Shown here: positions 24,537 through 33,186 of the stretch, piece after piece
How the letters are laid out: each line of letters begins with the position of its first letter
How positions within the stretch are numbered: position 1 is the stretch's first letter
Source: Verrucomicrobiota bacterium
GTDB lineage: Bacteria > Verrucomicrobiota > Verrucomicrobiia > Opitutales > Opitutaceae
Direction: 5' to 3'
Length of the DNA stretch: 51,784 nt
Assembly: GCA_023386835.1 (NCBI GenBank)
Contig: JAEWIY010000143.1
Coordinates: 1 to 51,784 of the forward strand
Notes under the pieces: generated by a model
What the model saw: the letters and a program-made list of their open reading frames with translations, nothing else
What the model was told of the DNA's origin: nothing
Database searches by the model: none
Program-made: the position numbers and the translations under genes

Positions 24537-27266
24537 ATGGCCGAGATCACCAAGAGCTACGAACCCCGTGACGTTGAGCAGAAATGGTATGCGGCGTGGC
24601 TGGAGGCGAAGGCGTTCGCTGGTCGCGTCGATCCGGCGCGCGAGCCGTACTCCATCGTCATCCCGCCGCCCAATGTCACCGGGGTGCTCACAATGGGGCA
24701 CGTGTTGAACAACACGATCCAGGACATCCTGATCCGGCGGGCGCGCCTCGAGGGCAAATCGGCCGTGTGGGTCCCGGGCACCGACCACGCCGGCATCGCC
24801 ACCCAAACGGTGGTCGAGCGCCAGCTGCGCAAGCAGGGCGGACCGACGCGCCGCGACCTTGGCCGGGAAAAGTTTGTCGAGAAGGTGTGGGAGTGGCGCC
24901 ACGAAAAGGGCGGCATCATCCTCGAGCAGCTGCGGCGGCTCGGGGCGTCCTGTGACTGGGACCGCACGCACTTCACGATGGACCCTGGTTACTCGCAGCG
25001 CGTGCTGCAGGTCTTCGTGGAGCTGTACCGTCGCGGCTACATCTACCGCGGCAAGCGCATGGTCAACTGGTGCCCGGTTTCCCAGACGGCGCTGTCGGAC
25101 GAGGAAGTGATCATGAAGCCGTCGAATGGCGCGCTTTATCACGTTCGCTACGAGTTGGTCGACCAGCCGGGGCGCTACGTGGAGGTCAAAACCACCCGGC
25201 CGGAAACGATCCCGGGCGACGTCGCCCTCGCGGTGCATCCGGATGATCCGCGTTATCAGGATCTGCTGGGCAAGTTGGTCTGGCGTCCGCTCAACCGCGC
25301 CCAGATTCCGATCGTGGCCGATCCGGCCGTTGATCGGGAGTTCGGCAGCGGCGCCCTCAAGATCACGCCGGCGCATGACAAGGTCGATTTCGAGATCGGC
25401 AACCGTCACCAACTGCCGGTCATCGACGTGTTGAACCCTGACGGGACGCTCAACGAACACGCCGGACCTGGATTGGCGGGTCTGGAGCGTTTCGCCGGCC
25501 GGAAGAAGGCCGCCGAGTTGCTCCGGGAGGCCGGTGCGCTGGTGGGCGAAGAAGCTTACACCAACAACGTCGGCTATTCGGAGCGCGCCGACGTTCCGAT
25601 CGAGCCGCGCCTGACGTGGCAATGGTGGCTCAAGTACCCGCGGGTGGAGGAGGCGAAGGCCGCCGTGCGCGACGGGTTGATCAAGTTTTACCCGGAGCGC
25701 TGGGCGAAGGTGTACCTGCACTGGATGGAAAACATCCAAGACTGGTGCATCAGTCGGCAGCTCTGGTGGGGTCACCGTATTCCCGTCTGGTACCGCAAAG
25801 GGCTCGATCGTGAGAACCTGAAGCCGGAAGACCTGAAGGATCCGGGCAAGGTGCACGTGTCGCTCGAAGGTCCGGCTGACCCTGAAAACTGGGAGCAGGA
25901 AGAGGACGTTCTGGATACGTGGGCTTCCTCTTGGTTGTGGCCGTTTGCGACGATGGGCTGGCCCGACCAGGCGGAGATGCAGGCCCAAGGGTTCAACTAT
26001 TTCTACCCGACGACCACGTTGGTCACGGGGCCGGACATCATCTTCTTCTGGGTTGCCCGGATGATCATGGCCGGGCTCGAGTTCACCCACGAAGGGCAGC
26101 CGCTCGAGCAGCGGATTCCGTTTGAGAACGTTTATTTCACCGGCATCATTCGCGATGCGCAGGGGCGCAAAATGTCGAAGTCGCTCGGCAACTCGCCGGA
26201 CCCCCTCGACCTGATCGCGCAGTACGGCGCGGATGGTCTGCGTTTCGGGATCATCTCGATTGCGCCGCAGGGCCAGGACATCCGCTTTCAGGAGGACCGA
26301 ATCGAGGGCGGAAAGAACTTCTGCAACAAGCTCTGGAATGCCTGCCGTTTTCGGCAGATCAGCGGCCCGGCGGGCGACAACTCTTCGCTCGCCGCCATCC
26401 TTCGCCGGCTTGAACCGAGCCGCTTTGATGCGGACGACCATGCGATCATTGATCGCCTCCTCGGCGTTACGCGCGAGGTCGAGCAGTGCTTCGCGAAATT
26501 CGAATTCAGCGCGGCCGTTCAGGCGCTCTACACGTTCTTCTGGAACGACTTTTGCGACTGGTACGTCGAAGTTTCGAAAGCCAAGCTGCAGGACGACGAG
26601 CGGCGCGCCAACTGCCTGGCGCTCCAGGACCTCGTGCTCCGGCAGACGCTGCTTCTGCTGCATCCGTTTATCCCGTTCATCACCCAGGAACTGTGGACGC
26701 TGCTTGGGTACGCTGGGACGCAGCAGTTTCTGCAGGATCAGCCGATCGGCACCGCCGATGGGTTGGCGGCGGAGTTGGCTAAAGTCGGCGTGCAGTTCGA
26801 TCCCGCGGCGGCCGACAGCGTGAGTCGCGTGAAGGAATTTGTGTCGCGCGCTCGTGCGTTGAAAGCCGACCACAACCTCGCCAGCCGACGCGATGTTCGG
26901 TTCTTCGTGGTGGCCGGTGATGCGGACTGGGCGCTTTTGGAGGAGAACCTCGCAAAGGTGCAGCGCATGGCCGGTGCCAGCGAGGTGCTTCGTCGCGACA
27001 AGGTCGACGGCGCGCCAGCTGTCGTCACCCCGGTGGGAACGGTCTATCTGGACCTTGCCGCCAGTGTGGATCCGGTCGCGGAGAAGCAGCGGTTGAGCAA
27101 GGAGCTGGAGACCGTGCGCAAGCACGTCGCCGGTACGGAAAGCCGGTTGGCGAACCAAGCGTTCGTCAGCAAGGCGCCTCCGGCAGTGATCGAAGGAGCG
27201 CGCAAGCAGCTGGCGGAACTCCAGGCGAAAGCCGCTGAAATCGAAAGACTTCTGGGCGCATTGTAG
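24537..27266 (+). CDS. valS: Valyl-tRNA synthetase
   Basis: Charges tRNA-Val and edits mischarged threonine. The 909-residue class I enzyme has the HIGH-type motif TMGH at 52-55 (PPPNVTGVLTMGHVLN), a CP1 editing domain (about 190-340, TTRPETIPGDVA), KMSKS at 545-549, an anticodon-binding domain with FCDWYVEVSKAKL, and a C-terminal coiled coil (about 840-909) ending in KAAEIERLLGAL, all typical of bacterial ValRS. The start at MAEITKSYEP excludes a 38-residue upstream open frame. No Shine-Dalgarno sequence precedes it. A short hairpin (CGGAG 27274-27278 / CTCCG 27286-27290) follows the stop and is a weak terminator candidate. Confidence 0.97.
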   Translation: MAEITKSYEPRDVEQKWYAAWLEAKAFAGRVDPAREPYSIVIPPPNVTGVLTMGHVLNNTIQDILIRRARLEGKSAVWVPGTDHAGIATQTVVERQLRKQGGPTRRDLGREKFVEKVWEWRHEKGGIILEQLRRLGASCDWDRTHFTMDPGYSQRVLQVFVELYRRGYIYRGKRMVNWCPVSQTALSDEEVIMKPSNGALYHVRYELVDQPGRYVEVKTTRPETIPGDVALAVHPDDPRYQDLLGKLVWRPLNRAQIPIVADPAVDREFGSGALKITPAHDKVDFEIGNRHQLPVIDVLNPDGTLNEHAGPGLAGLERFAGRKKAAELLREAGALVGEEAYTNNVGYSERADVPIEPRLTWQWWLKYPRVEEAKAAVRDGLIKFYPERWAKVYLHWMENIQDWCISRQLWWGHRIPVWYRKGLDRENLKPEDLKDPGKVHVSLEGPADPENWEQEEDVLDTWASSWLWPFATMGWPDQAEMQAQGFNYFYPTTTLVTGPDIIFFWVARMIMAGLEFTHEGQPLEQRIPFENVYFTGIIRDAQGRKMSKSLGNSPDPLDLIAQYGADGLRFGIISIAPQGQDIRFQEDRIEGGKNFCNKLWNACRFRQISGPAGDNSSLAAILRRLEPSRFDADDHAIIDRLLGVTREVEQCFAKFEFSAAVQALYTFFWNDFCDWYVEVSKAKLQDDERRANCLALQDLVLRQTLLLLHPFIPFITQELWTLLGYAGTQQFLQDQPIGTADGLAAELAKVGVQFDPAAADSVSRVKEFVSRARALKADHNLASRRDVRFFVVAGDADWALLEENLAKVQRMAGASEVLRRDKVDGAPAVVTPVGTVYLDLAASVDPVAEKQRLSKELETVRKHVAGTESRLANQAFVSKAPPAVIEGARKQLAELQAKAAEIERLLGAL

Positions 27267-27347
27267 GGGTTGTCGGAGCAAATGTCTCCGCGGATCGCCC
27301 CCAAAAACTTTACTTAGGACATAAACTCACTAACGGTTCGGCCACTC

Positions 27348-28094
27348 ATGACCTCAGCAGCCGTTCCGTTGCCTGCCGCTTTACTGCCTACCGGAGTGGA
27401 AACTCTCTCTGCGCAGCTGGCCACTGCTTCGGCGGAGGAGCGGGTTCGTTGGGCGGTGGAGACGTTTGGTGATCGGCTCGTGATGACGACGAGCTTCGGC
27501 ATTCAGTCGGCAGTCATGCTGCATCTGGTGACGCAGATTGTGCCCCAGATTCCCGTGGTTTTCATCGATACGGGTTACCTGTTTCCCGAAACCTATCGTT
27601 TCGCGGACGAGCTTACGCGCCGGTTGAACCTGAACCTGAAGGTCTACAATCCGCTCATGACGGCGGCGCGTCAGGAGGCGTTATTTGGGCGTCAGTGGGA
27701 GGCGGGCGTGGACGGGCTGAAGCGGTACAACCTCATCAACAAGGTCGAGCCGATGGACCGCGCGGTTCGCGAGCTGGGAGCGACCGCCTGGATGGCCGGC
27801 CTGCGCCGTTCGCAAGCCAGCACGCGCGAACGTCTCTCCGTGGTTCAGCTGCAGAACAAGATCACCAAGGTTCATCCCATCCTCGATTGGGACAACCGCA
27901 CGGTGCACCGCTACCTGACGCAGCACGGTCTGCCGTATCACCCGCTTTGGGAGCAGGGGTACGTGTCGGTCGGTGATTCGCACAGTTCCGCGCCGTTGAG
28001 TCCGGGCATGTCGGAGGAGGAAACGCGTTTCAATGGCCTGAAACGCGAATGCGGGCTGCACGAGACCAGCGGCCAGCCGGATTTCCAGATTTGA
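27348..28094 (+). CDS. cysH: Phosphoadenylyl-sulfate (PAPS) reductase
   Basis: Reduces activated sulfate to sulfite in assimilation. The 248-residue protein has the PP-loop-like TTSFGIQSAVMLHLV, FIDTGYLFPETY, the GLRRSQASTR arginine-rich segment and the C-terminal catalytic ECGLH (Cys235). The two Cys-Cys pairs that bind a 4Fe-4S cluster in APS reductases are absent, so PAPS is the likely substrate with thioredoxin as donor. The 80 bases before the start include an AT-rich tract (27301-27335) that may hold the promoter. Other cys genes are not next to it. It is convergent with the reductase gene, with stops one base apart. Confidence 0.92.
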   Translation: MTSAAVPLPAALLPTGVETLSAQLATASAEERVRWAVETFGDRLVMTTSFGIQSAVMLHLVTQIVPQIPVVFIDTGYLFPETYRFADELTRRLNLNLKVYNPLMTAARQEALFGRQWEAGVDGLKRYNLINKVEPMDRAVRELGATAWMAGLRRSQASTRERLSVVQLQNKITKVHPILDWDNRTVHRYLTQHGLPYHPLWEQGYVSVGDSHSSAPLSPGMSEEETRFNGLKRECGLHETSGQPDFQI

Positions 28095-28095
28095 A

Positions 28096-28650
28096 TCAGG
28101 CGGGTCCGCGGCCCGTACCCGCGGGCTTGATCGTGTACTTCGCCAGAAGCGAGTCGGAGCCTTCCAGCCGCTCGACCGAGTCCAGCTGGAGGGCAACGTC
28201 CAGCGCGCCGCCAACAAGGGGCGTGCCCGAGCCGAACAGTCGTGGCTCCAGCGTGAGCCAGAGATCGTCCACGCAGCGTTCCTCCAGGAACCAGCGGTGA
28301 ATCTGCGCGCCGCCGAGGAGCGCACAGGCGCGGTGTCCGAGTTCGCTTAAGCGCGCCAACAGCGCGCGAGGTGCTTCGGACGTGAACTCGAGCACGCCGG
28401 GCTCGGCGTCCACGGCGAATTGATCCGGCGAATGCGTGATCACAACCCGGCGGCGGTTTCCCGTGCGAGCCGACCGGATGATGTCCCGGGCCGCGCGGTA
28501 GGTCGTCGCTCCCATGACGCTGCAATCGAACAAGCCCAGGCTGCGGCGGAAATGCCGTTGATCCGCCTCTGACGCAAAGCCCGCGCCCGGTTCGTTGTGG
28601 CGGGTGATGAAGCCGTCGAGCGACTGGGCCGCGATCAGCGTGACACGCAT
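28096..28650 (-). CDS. DHFR-fold reductase (RibD C-terminal domain type)
   Basis: A 184-residue protein starting MRVTLIAAQSLDGFITRH, the beta strand and SLDG turn typical of the RibD C-terminal/DHFR-like family. Later features are SVMGATTYRAARD, an ALLGGAQIHRWFLEERCVDDLWLTLEPRLFGSGTPL segment that forms the NADPH site and product pocket in this family, and a final strand KYTIKP. Many stand-alone members have unknown substrate; a riboflavin-pathway role is not shown because ribD deaminase and rib neighbours are absent. The upstream in-frame Met at 28716 has no family support. Confidence 0.85.
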   Translation of the reverse strand: MRVTLIAAQSLDGFITRHNEPGAGFASEADQRHFRRSLGLFDCSVMGATTYRAARDIIRSARTGNRRRVVITHSPDQFAVDAEPGVLEFTSEAPRALLARLSELGHRACALLGGAQIHRWFLEERCVDDLWLTLEPRLFGSGTPLVGGALDVALQLDSVERLEGSDSLLAKYTIKPAGTGRGPA

Positions 28651-28772
28651 GGGTTCAAACTGACGCGTGCGCGGCGCGACAGGCAAGGTTGCGGGGGCTC
28701 CGACGCTTTCCAGCAATCACGTCCTGCAAGCTTGCCGCGCCTGATGGCCCCTCCGTAACCTGCGCCTTCCGC

Positions 28773-29789
28773 ATGAAGAAAGCGTTGATCACGGGCATCA
28801 CAGGTCAGGACGGGTCTTATCTGGCCGAGCTGTTGTTGGACAAAGGATACGAAGTGCACGGGATCATCCGTCGCGCCTCGACGTTCAACACGAGCCGCAT
28901 CGACCACCTCTACCGTGATCCGCACGTCAACGGCGTGCGGCTCCACCTTCACTACGGCGACCTCGCCGATTCGGTGCAGATGGTGAAGCTGCTCTATGAC
29001 CTGCAGCCGGACGAGATCTACAACCTCGGCGCCCAGTCGCACGTACGGGTATCGTTCGACATTCCCGAATACACGGGCGACGTCGACGGGTTGGGCGCCC
29101 AGCGCATCCTGGAGGCGATCCGCGAAGCGGGCCTGGTGAAGAAGTGCCGTTACTATCAGGCGTCGTCGTCGGAGATGTTCGGCAAGGTGCAGGAAGTGCC
29201 GCAGGTGGAGACGACGCCGTTCTGGCCCCGGTCGCCCTACGGTTGCGCGAAGGTTTACGCCTACTGGCTGACGGTGAACTATCGTGAGTCGTACAACCTG
29301 CACGCGTCGAACGGCATTCTGTTCAACCACGAGTCGCCGCGTCGTGGTGAGACTTTTGTTACCCGCAAGATCACCCGCGCCGCCACGCGGATCAAAATGG
29401 GCCTGCAGGACTCCCTCTACCTCGGTAATCTCGACGCGAAGCGCGACTGGGGGTACGCGAAGGAGTACGTCGAGATGATGTGGCTGATGCTGCAGCAGGA
29501 GAAGTCGGACGACTACGTGGTCGCGACGAACGAGACGCACACGGTCCGTGAGTTTTGCCAGGAAACCTTCCAGCTCCTCGGGCTCGATTGGGAGAAGTTC
29601 GTGAAGTACGATTCGCGCTACGAGCGGCCGGCGGAGGTGGATTTGTTGATCGGCAACCCGGCCAAGGCGAAACGCCAGCTCGGCTGGGAGCCGAAGGTGC
29701 GCTTCAAGGATCTGGTCCGCATCATGGTCGAGGCGGACCTGGAACTGGCCCGGCGCGAAGCGCAGATCGCGAAGCTGCCGCCGGCCTGA
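28773..29789 (+). CDS. gmd: GDP-mannose 4,6-dehydratase
   Basis: Converts GDP-D-mannose to GDP-4-keto-6-deoxymannose. The 338-residue short-chain dehydrogenase has the nucleotide-binding GITGQDGSYL near the N-terminus, GDLADS, the catalytic Ser/Thr-Tyr-Lys set in SSSEMFG and SPYGCAKVYAYW, and the family-specific LFNHESPRRGETFVTRKI. The start at MKKALITG is fixed by the Rossmann strand. The last residues end RREAQIAKLPPA. fcl follows 11 bases after the stop, so the pair makes GDP-L-fucose (or a related 6-deoxysugar) for surface polysaccharide. Confidence 0.96.
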   Translation: MKKALITGITGQDGSYLAELLLDKGYEVHGIIRRASTFNTSRIDHLYRDPHVNGVRLHLHYGDLADSVQMVKLLYDLQPDEIYNLGAQSHVRVSFDIPEYTGDVDGLGAQRILEAIREAGLVKKCRYYQASSSEMFGKVQEVPQVETTPFWPRSPYGCAKVYAYWLTVNYRESYNLHASNGILFNHESPRRGETFVTRKITRAATRIKMGLQDSLYLGNLDAKRDWGYAKEYVEMMWLMLQQEKSDDYVVATNETHTVREFCQETFQLLGLDWEKFVKYDSRYERPAEVDLLIGNPAKAKRQLGWEPKVRFKDLVRIMVEADLELARREAQIAKLPPA

Positions 29790-29800
29790 GAAAGGACGCC

Positions 29801-30736
29801 GTGAAACTCTTTATCGCCGGACATAACGGCATGGTCGGCCGTGCGCTGGTGCGCCGGTTCGAGCGTGAGCCGGGTGTGGAACTGCTGCTGCGGTCGCGTC
29901 GTGAACTCGACCTGACGGACGCGGCCGCCGTCAGCGCCTTCTACGCGGCGGAAAAGCCGGACGCTGCGATCATCGCGGCCGCCAAGGTCGGCGGTATCCA
30001 CGCCAACGCGACGTACCCCGCCGAGTTCCTGCACGACAACCTGGCCATCGCCCGCAACACGATTGACGGCGCGTGGCGGCAGGGCGTGCGCCGCCTGCTG
30101 TTCCTCGGCAGCTCCTGCATTTACCCGAAGCACGCGCCGCAGCCGATGCCGGAGGAGTGCCTGCTGACGGGCCCGCTCGAGCCGACCAACGAGGCCTATG
30201 CGATCGCCAAGATCGCGGGTCTGAAACTTTGCCAGTATTACCGCCAGCAATACGGAGTGCTGTACCACTCCGCCATGCCGACCAACTTGTATGGGCCCGG
30301 CGACAACTACGACCTGCAGAACTCGCATGTGCTGCCGGCGTTGATCCGCAAGTTCCATGAGGCGAAGCTGGCCGGTCGCCCGGAGGTCGTGGCGTGGGGA
30401 ACCGGCAGTCCGCGGCGTGAATTCCTGCACGTGGATGACCTGGCCGATGCGTGCGCGTTTCTGCTGCGATTGGAGAACCCGCCCGACTGGCTGAACGTCG
30501 GCACCGGCGAGGACCTCTCGATCCGTGAGCTCACGGAGACCGTGGCGGACGTGGTGGGTTTTCCCGGGAAAGTCACCTGGGACTCGTCGAAACCCGACGG
30601 TACCCCCCGCAAGTTGATGGACGTTTCGCGCCTGGCCACGCTTGGCTGGCGGGCGCGCATTGGTCTGCGGGACGGCATTACCCAGACGTACCAGTCGTAC
30701 TTGGCCGAACAGGCCAGGGGACAGTTGCGGGCCTGA
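29801..30736 (+). CDS. fcl: GDP-L-fucose synthase (epimerase/reductase)
   Basis: Takes the product of Gmd to GDP-L-fucose by epimerisation at C3 and C5 and reduction at C4. The 311-residue protein has AGHNGMVGRALV for NADP binding, LLFLGSSCIYPKHAPQPM, the catalytic Tyr and Lys in EAYAIAKIAGLKLC, and SAMPTNLYGPGDNY, matching the WcaG/GMER family. GTG at 29801 is the start: it is preceded by AAAGGA at proper spacing and follows gmd by 11 bases. The longer open frame inside gmd is spurious. Fucose-transferring enzymes are not in the window. Confidence 0.95.
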   Translation: MKLFIAGHNGMVGRALVRRFEREPGVELLLRSRRELDLTDAAAVSAFYAAEKPDAAIIAAAKVGGIHANATYPAEFLHDNLAIARNTIDGAWRQGVRRLLFLGSSCIYPKHAPQPMPEECLLTGPLEPTNEAYAIAKIAGLKLCQYYRQQYGVLYHSAMPTNLYGPGDNYDLQNSHVLPALIRKFHEAKLAGRPEVVAWGTGSPRREFLHVDDLADACAFLLRLENPPDWLNVGTGEDLSIRELTETVADVVGFPGKVTWDSSKPDGTPRKLMDVSRLATLGWRARIGLRDGITQTYQSYLAEQARGQLRA

Positions 30737-30796
30737 ACGGACCCTCGACAGGCGAGGCCGCACTGTCCAGCGTGGCGGCGACATCCGCTTCATCCT

Positions 30797-31066
30797 ATGA
30801 CGACTCAAACCACCACCTATCCCGGCGCTGAGAAAAAGATCGCGGCCGGTATTTGCGGGATCCTGCTCGGCGCGCTCGGCATCCATAAGTTCATCCTGGG
30901 CTACAAGACCCAAGGTTTGATCATGCTGTTGGTCACGATCCTCAGCCTTGGTATCCTGGGGTGGGTCTCCGGCATCATCGGCCTGATCGAGGGTATCATC
31001 TATCTGACGAAGACCGACGAGCAGTTCTCGAACACGTACATCGTCGGCAAGAAGCCCTGGTTCTGA
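30797..31066 (+). CDS. TM2-domain membrane protein
   Basis: An 89-residue protein with the TM2 pattern: AAGICGILLGALGIHKFILGYK forms helix one with the conserved GxHKF turn, then IMLLVTILSLGILGWVSGIIGLIEGIIYL forms the second helix pair, followed by a polar tail ending KKPWF. TM2 proteins sit in the inner membrane; their bacterial function is unknown. It lies 60 bases after fcl. A strong hairpin follows its stop. Confidence 0.85.
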   Translation: MTTQTTTYPGAEKKIAAGICGILLGALGIHKFILGYKTQGLIMLLVTILSLGILGWVSGIIGLIEGIIYLTKTDEQFSNTYIVGKKPWF

Positions 31067-31085
31067 TCAGGGTGGGTGAATTGGG

Positions 31086-31111
31086 GCGACCCGGCTCTGA
31101 CGCCGGGTCGC
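31086..31111 (+). terminator. Strong GC-rich hairpin after the TM2 gene
   Basis: A perfect 10-bp stem, GCGACCCGGC (31086-31095) with GCCGGGTCGC (31102-31111), closes a 6-base loop TCTGAC. It starts 19 bases after the TM2 stop. No T-run follows, so termination may need a factor, or the hairpin may protect the mRNA end. The remaining part of the 182-base gap, to 31248, shows no gene. Confidence 0.5.
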
Positions 31112-31248
31112 AACCCAGCGCAGCGGGCGGGAGGGGTTCGCGCGCGGCGGTGGAAGTTTCAAACGGCGCCGCGGTTGCACATCGTTTGGCAAGATGCGCG
31201 CAGCGCGGCGGGGAGTGTCTGCCTAGACTGACGCCTCGACCTCACCCT

Positions 31249-32760
31249 ATGCCCGCACCTGTTGCCTTCAATAACACCGTCCTGCGCGACGGTCACCAGT
31301 CCTTGGCGGCGACGCGCATGAGCACCGCCCAGATGCTGCCCGTCGCCGGGTTGCTGGACGAACTCGGATTTCACGGGCTGGAAACCTGGGGCGGGGCCAC
31401 GATCGATGCCTGCCTGCGGTACCTGGGTGAAAACCCGTTTGATCGCCTGCGGGCGTTGAAAAAAGCCGCTCCCCGGACGCCGCAGATCATGCTGCTGCGG
31501 GGCCAGAACATTGTCCAGTACACGAGCTTCCCGGATGATGTGGTTGAGGCGTTCGTCCGTGCTGACGCGGCCGCGGGGCAGGATGTGTTCCGGATTTTTG
31601 ATGCGCTCAACGACGCGCGAAACCTCGCGACGGCCATCCGCGCCGTGCGGGCTTGCGGAAAACATGCGCGGGGCGAAATCTGTTACACCACCAGCCCGGT
31701 GCATACGGTGGCGGCGTTCGTTGAGCTGGGGCTGGAGTTGGAGAAACAGGGCTGCCACTCGATCGGCATCAAGGACATGGCGGGTGTGTTGACCCCGCGT
31801 GTCGCCTTCACGCTCGTCAGTGAACTCAAGCGTCGCGTCGGTTTGCCGATCGTGCTGCACACGCACGACACCGCCGGATTGGGCGCGGCGAGCTACCTCG
31901 CCGCGGTCGATGCCGGGGTCGACGTGATTGAGACGTCGATCTCTCCCTTTGCCAACGGTACTTCCCAGCCGGATACACTGCGGATGCTGACGCTGCTGGA
32001 GGGGCATCCGCGATGCCCCCAGTACGATCGGGCCAAACTGCAGGCTTTGCGCGAGTACTTCACCGGCGTTTACGCCGAGCTGAAGGCCTTCACCTCGCCG
32101 GCGAACGAGCGCGTCGATTCCGACACATTGGTGTATCAGGTGCCCGGAGGCATGCTCTCCAACTTCCGTACGCAGCTGAAGGAGCAGGGCATGACCGACC
32201 GTTTTGATGCGGTCATGGCCGAGATTCCCTACGTGCGCCAGTGTCTCGGCTGGATTCCGCTGGTCACGCCAACCTCCCAGATCGTCGGTACCCAGGCGAT
32301 GCTCAACGTGAAGTTTGGCCGGTGGAAGAATATCTCCCAGCCGGCGCAGGATATCGCGTTGGGCCGCTACGGCCGCACACCGGGTCCGATCGATCCCGAT
32401 CTGCTTGCGCTCATCCGCCAACGGAGCGGGCAGGAACCGATCACGTGCCGTCCTGCCGACCTGCTCTCGCCGCGGCTGCCGGCGCTTCAGCAGGAGCTGC
32501 GGGCCGCGGGCCGTCCGACCGACGACGAGGCGTGCGTGCTGCACGCGATGTTCCCGCGCGAGTTTGCCGCCCTCCATGCGCCCCAGCCGGTTGCACCCGC
32601 GACGGGTACGAACGGCGCGACTCCAGTGCGCAGCGCTGCGCCGGCTCCCGTCGCTGTTGCCGCGCCGGCCGCGGCCAGTGAGCGGGCGCCCGGTGCGACG
32701 TCGCGCCTCCGCCTGACCATCGAGGGCCAGCGCTGGTCCGTCGATGTGGCCGAAGTCTGA
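31249..32760 (+). CDS. Carboxyltransferase subunit (oxaloacetate decarboxylase alpha / pyruvate carboxylase B type), lacking biotinyl domain
   Basis: The 503-residue protein has the TIM-barrel of biotin-dependent keto-acid carboxyltransferases: RDGHQSLAATRM with metal-binding Asp14, IKDMAG with Lys175 (carbamylated in the family), LHTHDTAG with His204 and His206, and ETSISPFANGTSQP. A PYC_OADA-type helical domain follows. An Ala/Pro-rich linker (about 440-485) and one strand-like segment (RLRLTIEGQRWSVDVAEV) end the protein just where a biotinyl domain would begin; there is no AMKM motif here or downstream in any frame. The carrier and any membrane decarboxylase subunits must be encoded elsewhere. 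Substrate (oxaloacetate or pyruvate) cannot be decided. Confidence 0.87.
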   Translation: MPAPVAFNNTVLRDGHQSLAATRMSTAQMLPVAGLLDELGFHGLETWGGATIDACLRYLGENPFDRLRALKKAAPRTPQIMLLRGQNIVQYTSFPDDVVEAFVRADAAAGQDVFRIFDALNDARNLATAIRAVRACGKHARGEICYTTSPVHTVAAFVELGLELEKQGCHSIGIKDMAGVLTPRVAFTLVSELKRRVGLPIVLHTHDTAGLGAASYLAAVDAGVDVIETSISPFANGTSQPDTLRMLTLLEGHPRCPQYDRAKLQALREYFTGVYAELKAFTSPANERVDSDTLVYQVPGGMLSNFRTQLKEQGMTDRFDAVMAEIPYVRQCLGWIPLVTPTSQIVGTQAMLNVKFGRWKNISQPAQDIALGRYGRTPGPIDPDLLALIRQRSGQEPITCRPADLLSPRLPALQQELRAAGRPTDDEACVLHAMFPREFAALHAPQPVAPATGTNGATPVRSAAPAPVAVAAPAAASERAPGATSRLRLTIEGQRWSVDVAEV

Positions 32761-32778
32761 GTCGGTTGGCTCGAGTCG

Positions 32779-33057
32779 TTAACGGTACGCCGGGAAAAGC
32801 GCGCCCAGCCGGGTCAGCAGTTCGTCCACGTCGGCGTCACGGCGCCAGCCGACTGTCCGCGCGATGCTGTAGAGCGTTTCATTTGCGCGCGCCTCCGGCC
32901 CGGCGAGCGCCATCGCTTCCGCCGGGGTGAGCAGCCGCCCCGTATCGTGCGCTTCCTGCGCCAAGTGCCACGCCTCCGCCAGGGCCTGCTCCATGGTGGG
33001 AGAGGGTGGTTGCGCGAATTCGGGGATGAGGCTGCGGCGGTGGGTGGATTGGGGCAT
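32779..33057 (-). CDS. Small hypothetical protein
   Basis: A 92-residue, mostly helical, charged protein (MEQALAEAWHLAQEAHDTGRLLTPAEAMAL, ETLYSIARTVGW) with no recognised domain, signal or membrane segment. GGAG lies 5 bases before the ATG at 33057, one of the better ribosome-binding sites in the window, which supports it as real. It is convergent with the carboxyltransferase gene and divergent from prfB across 129 bases. Confidence 0.6.
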   Translation of the reverse strand: MPQSTHRRSLIPEFAQPPSPTMEQALAEAWHLAQEAHDTGRLLTPAEAMALAGPEARANETLYSIARTVGWRRDADVDELLTRLGALFPAYR

Positions 33058-33186
33058 GACTCCGGGGTAAGCTGATTAACGGCGCGCCGCGCCAGCCACT
33101 TAAGCCGCAACGGCTACGTCGGCGCGACCGTCCGGTCGCTTTTACGACTTGCGCCACCGGTCCGGCTTTGCGGCCATGGACGCTTC

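Noticed and set aside
24525..27281. 918-codon open frame opposite valS
   Set aside because: Same GC-driven shadow of valS; no domain or initiation signal.
29555..29800. Longer N-terminus of fcl reaching into gmd
   Set aside because: Translation lacks the Rossmann start and is Arg/Gly-rich; GTG 29801 has a good ribosome-binding site.
31159..32577. 472-codon frame opposite the carboxyltransferase gene
   Set aside because: Antisense shadow with Arg-rich, unstructured translation.
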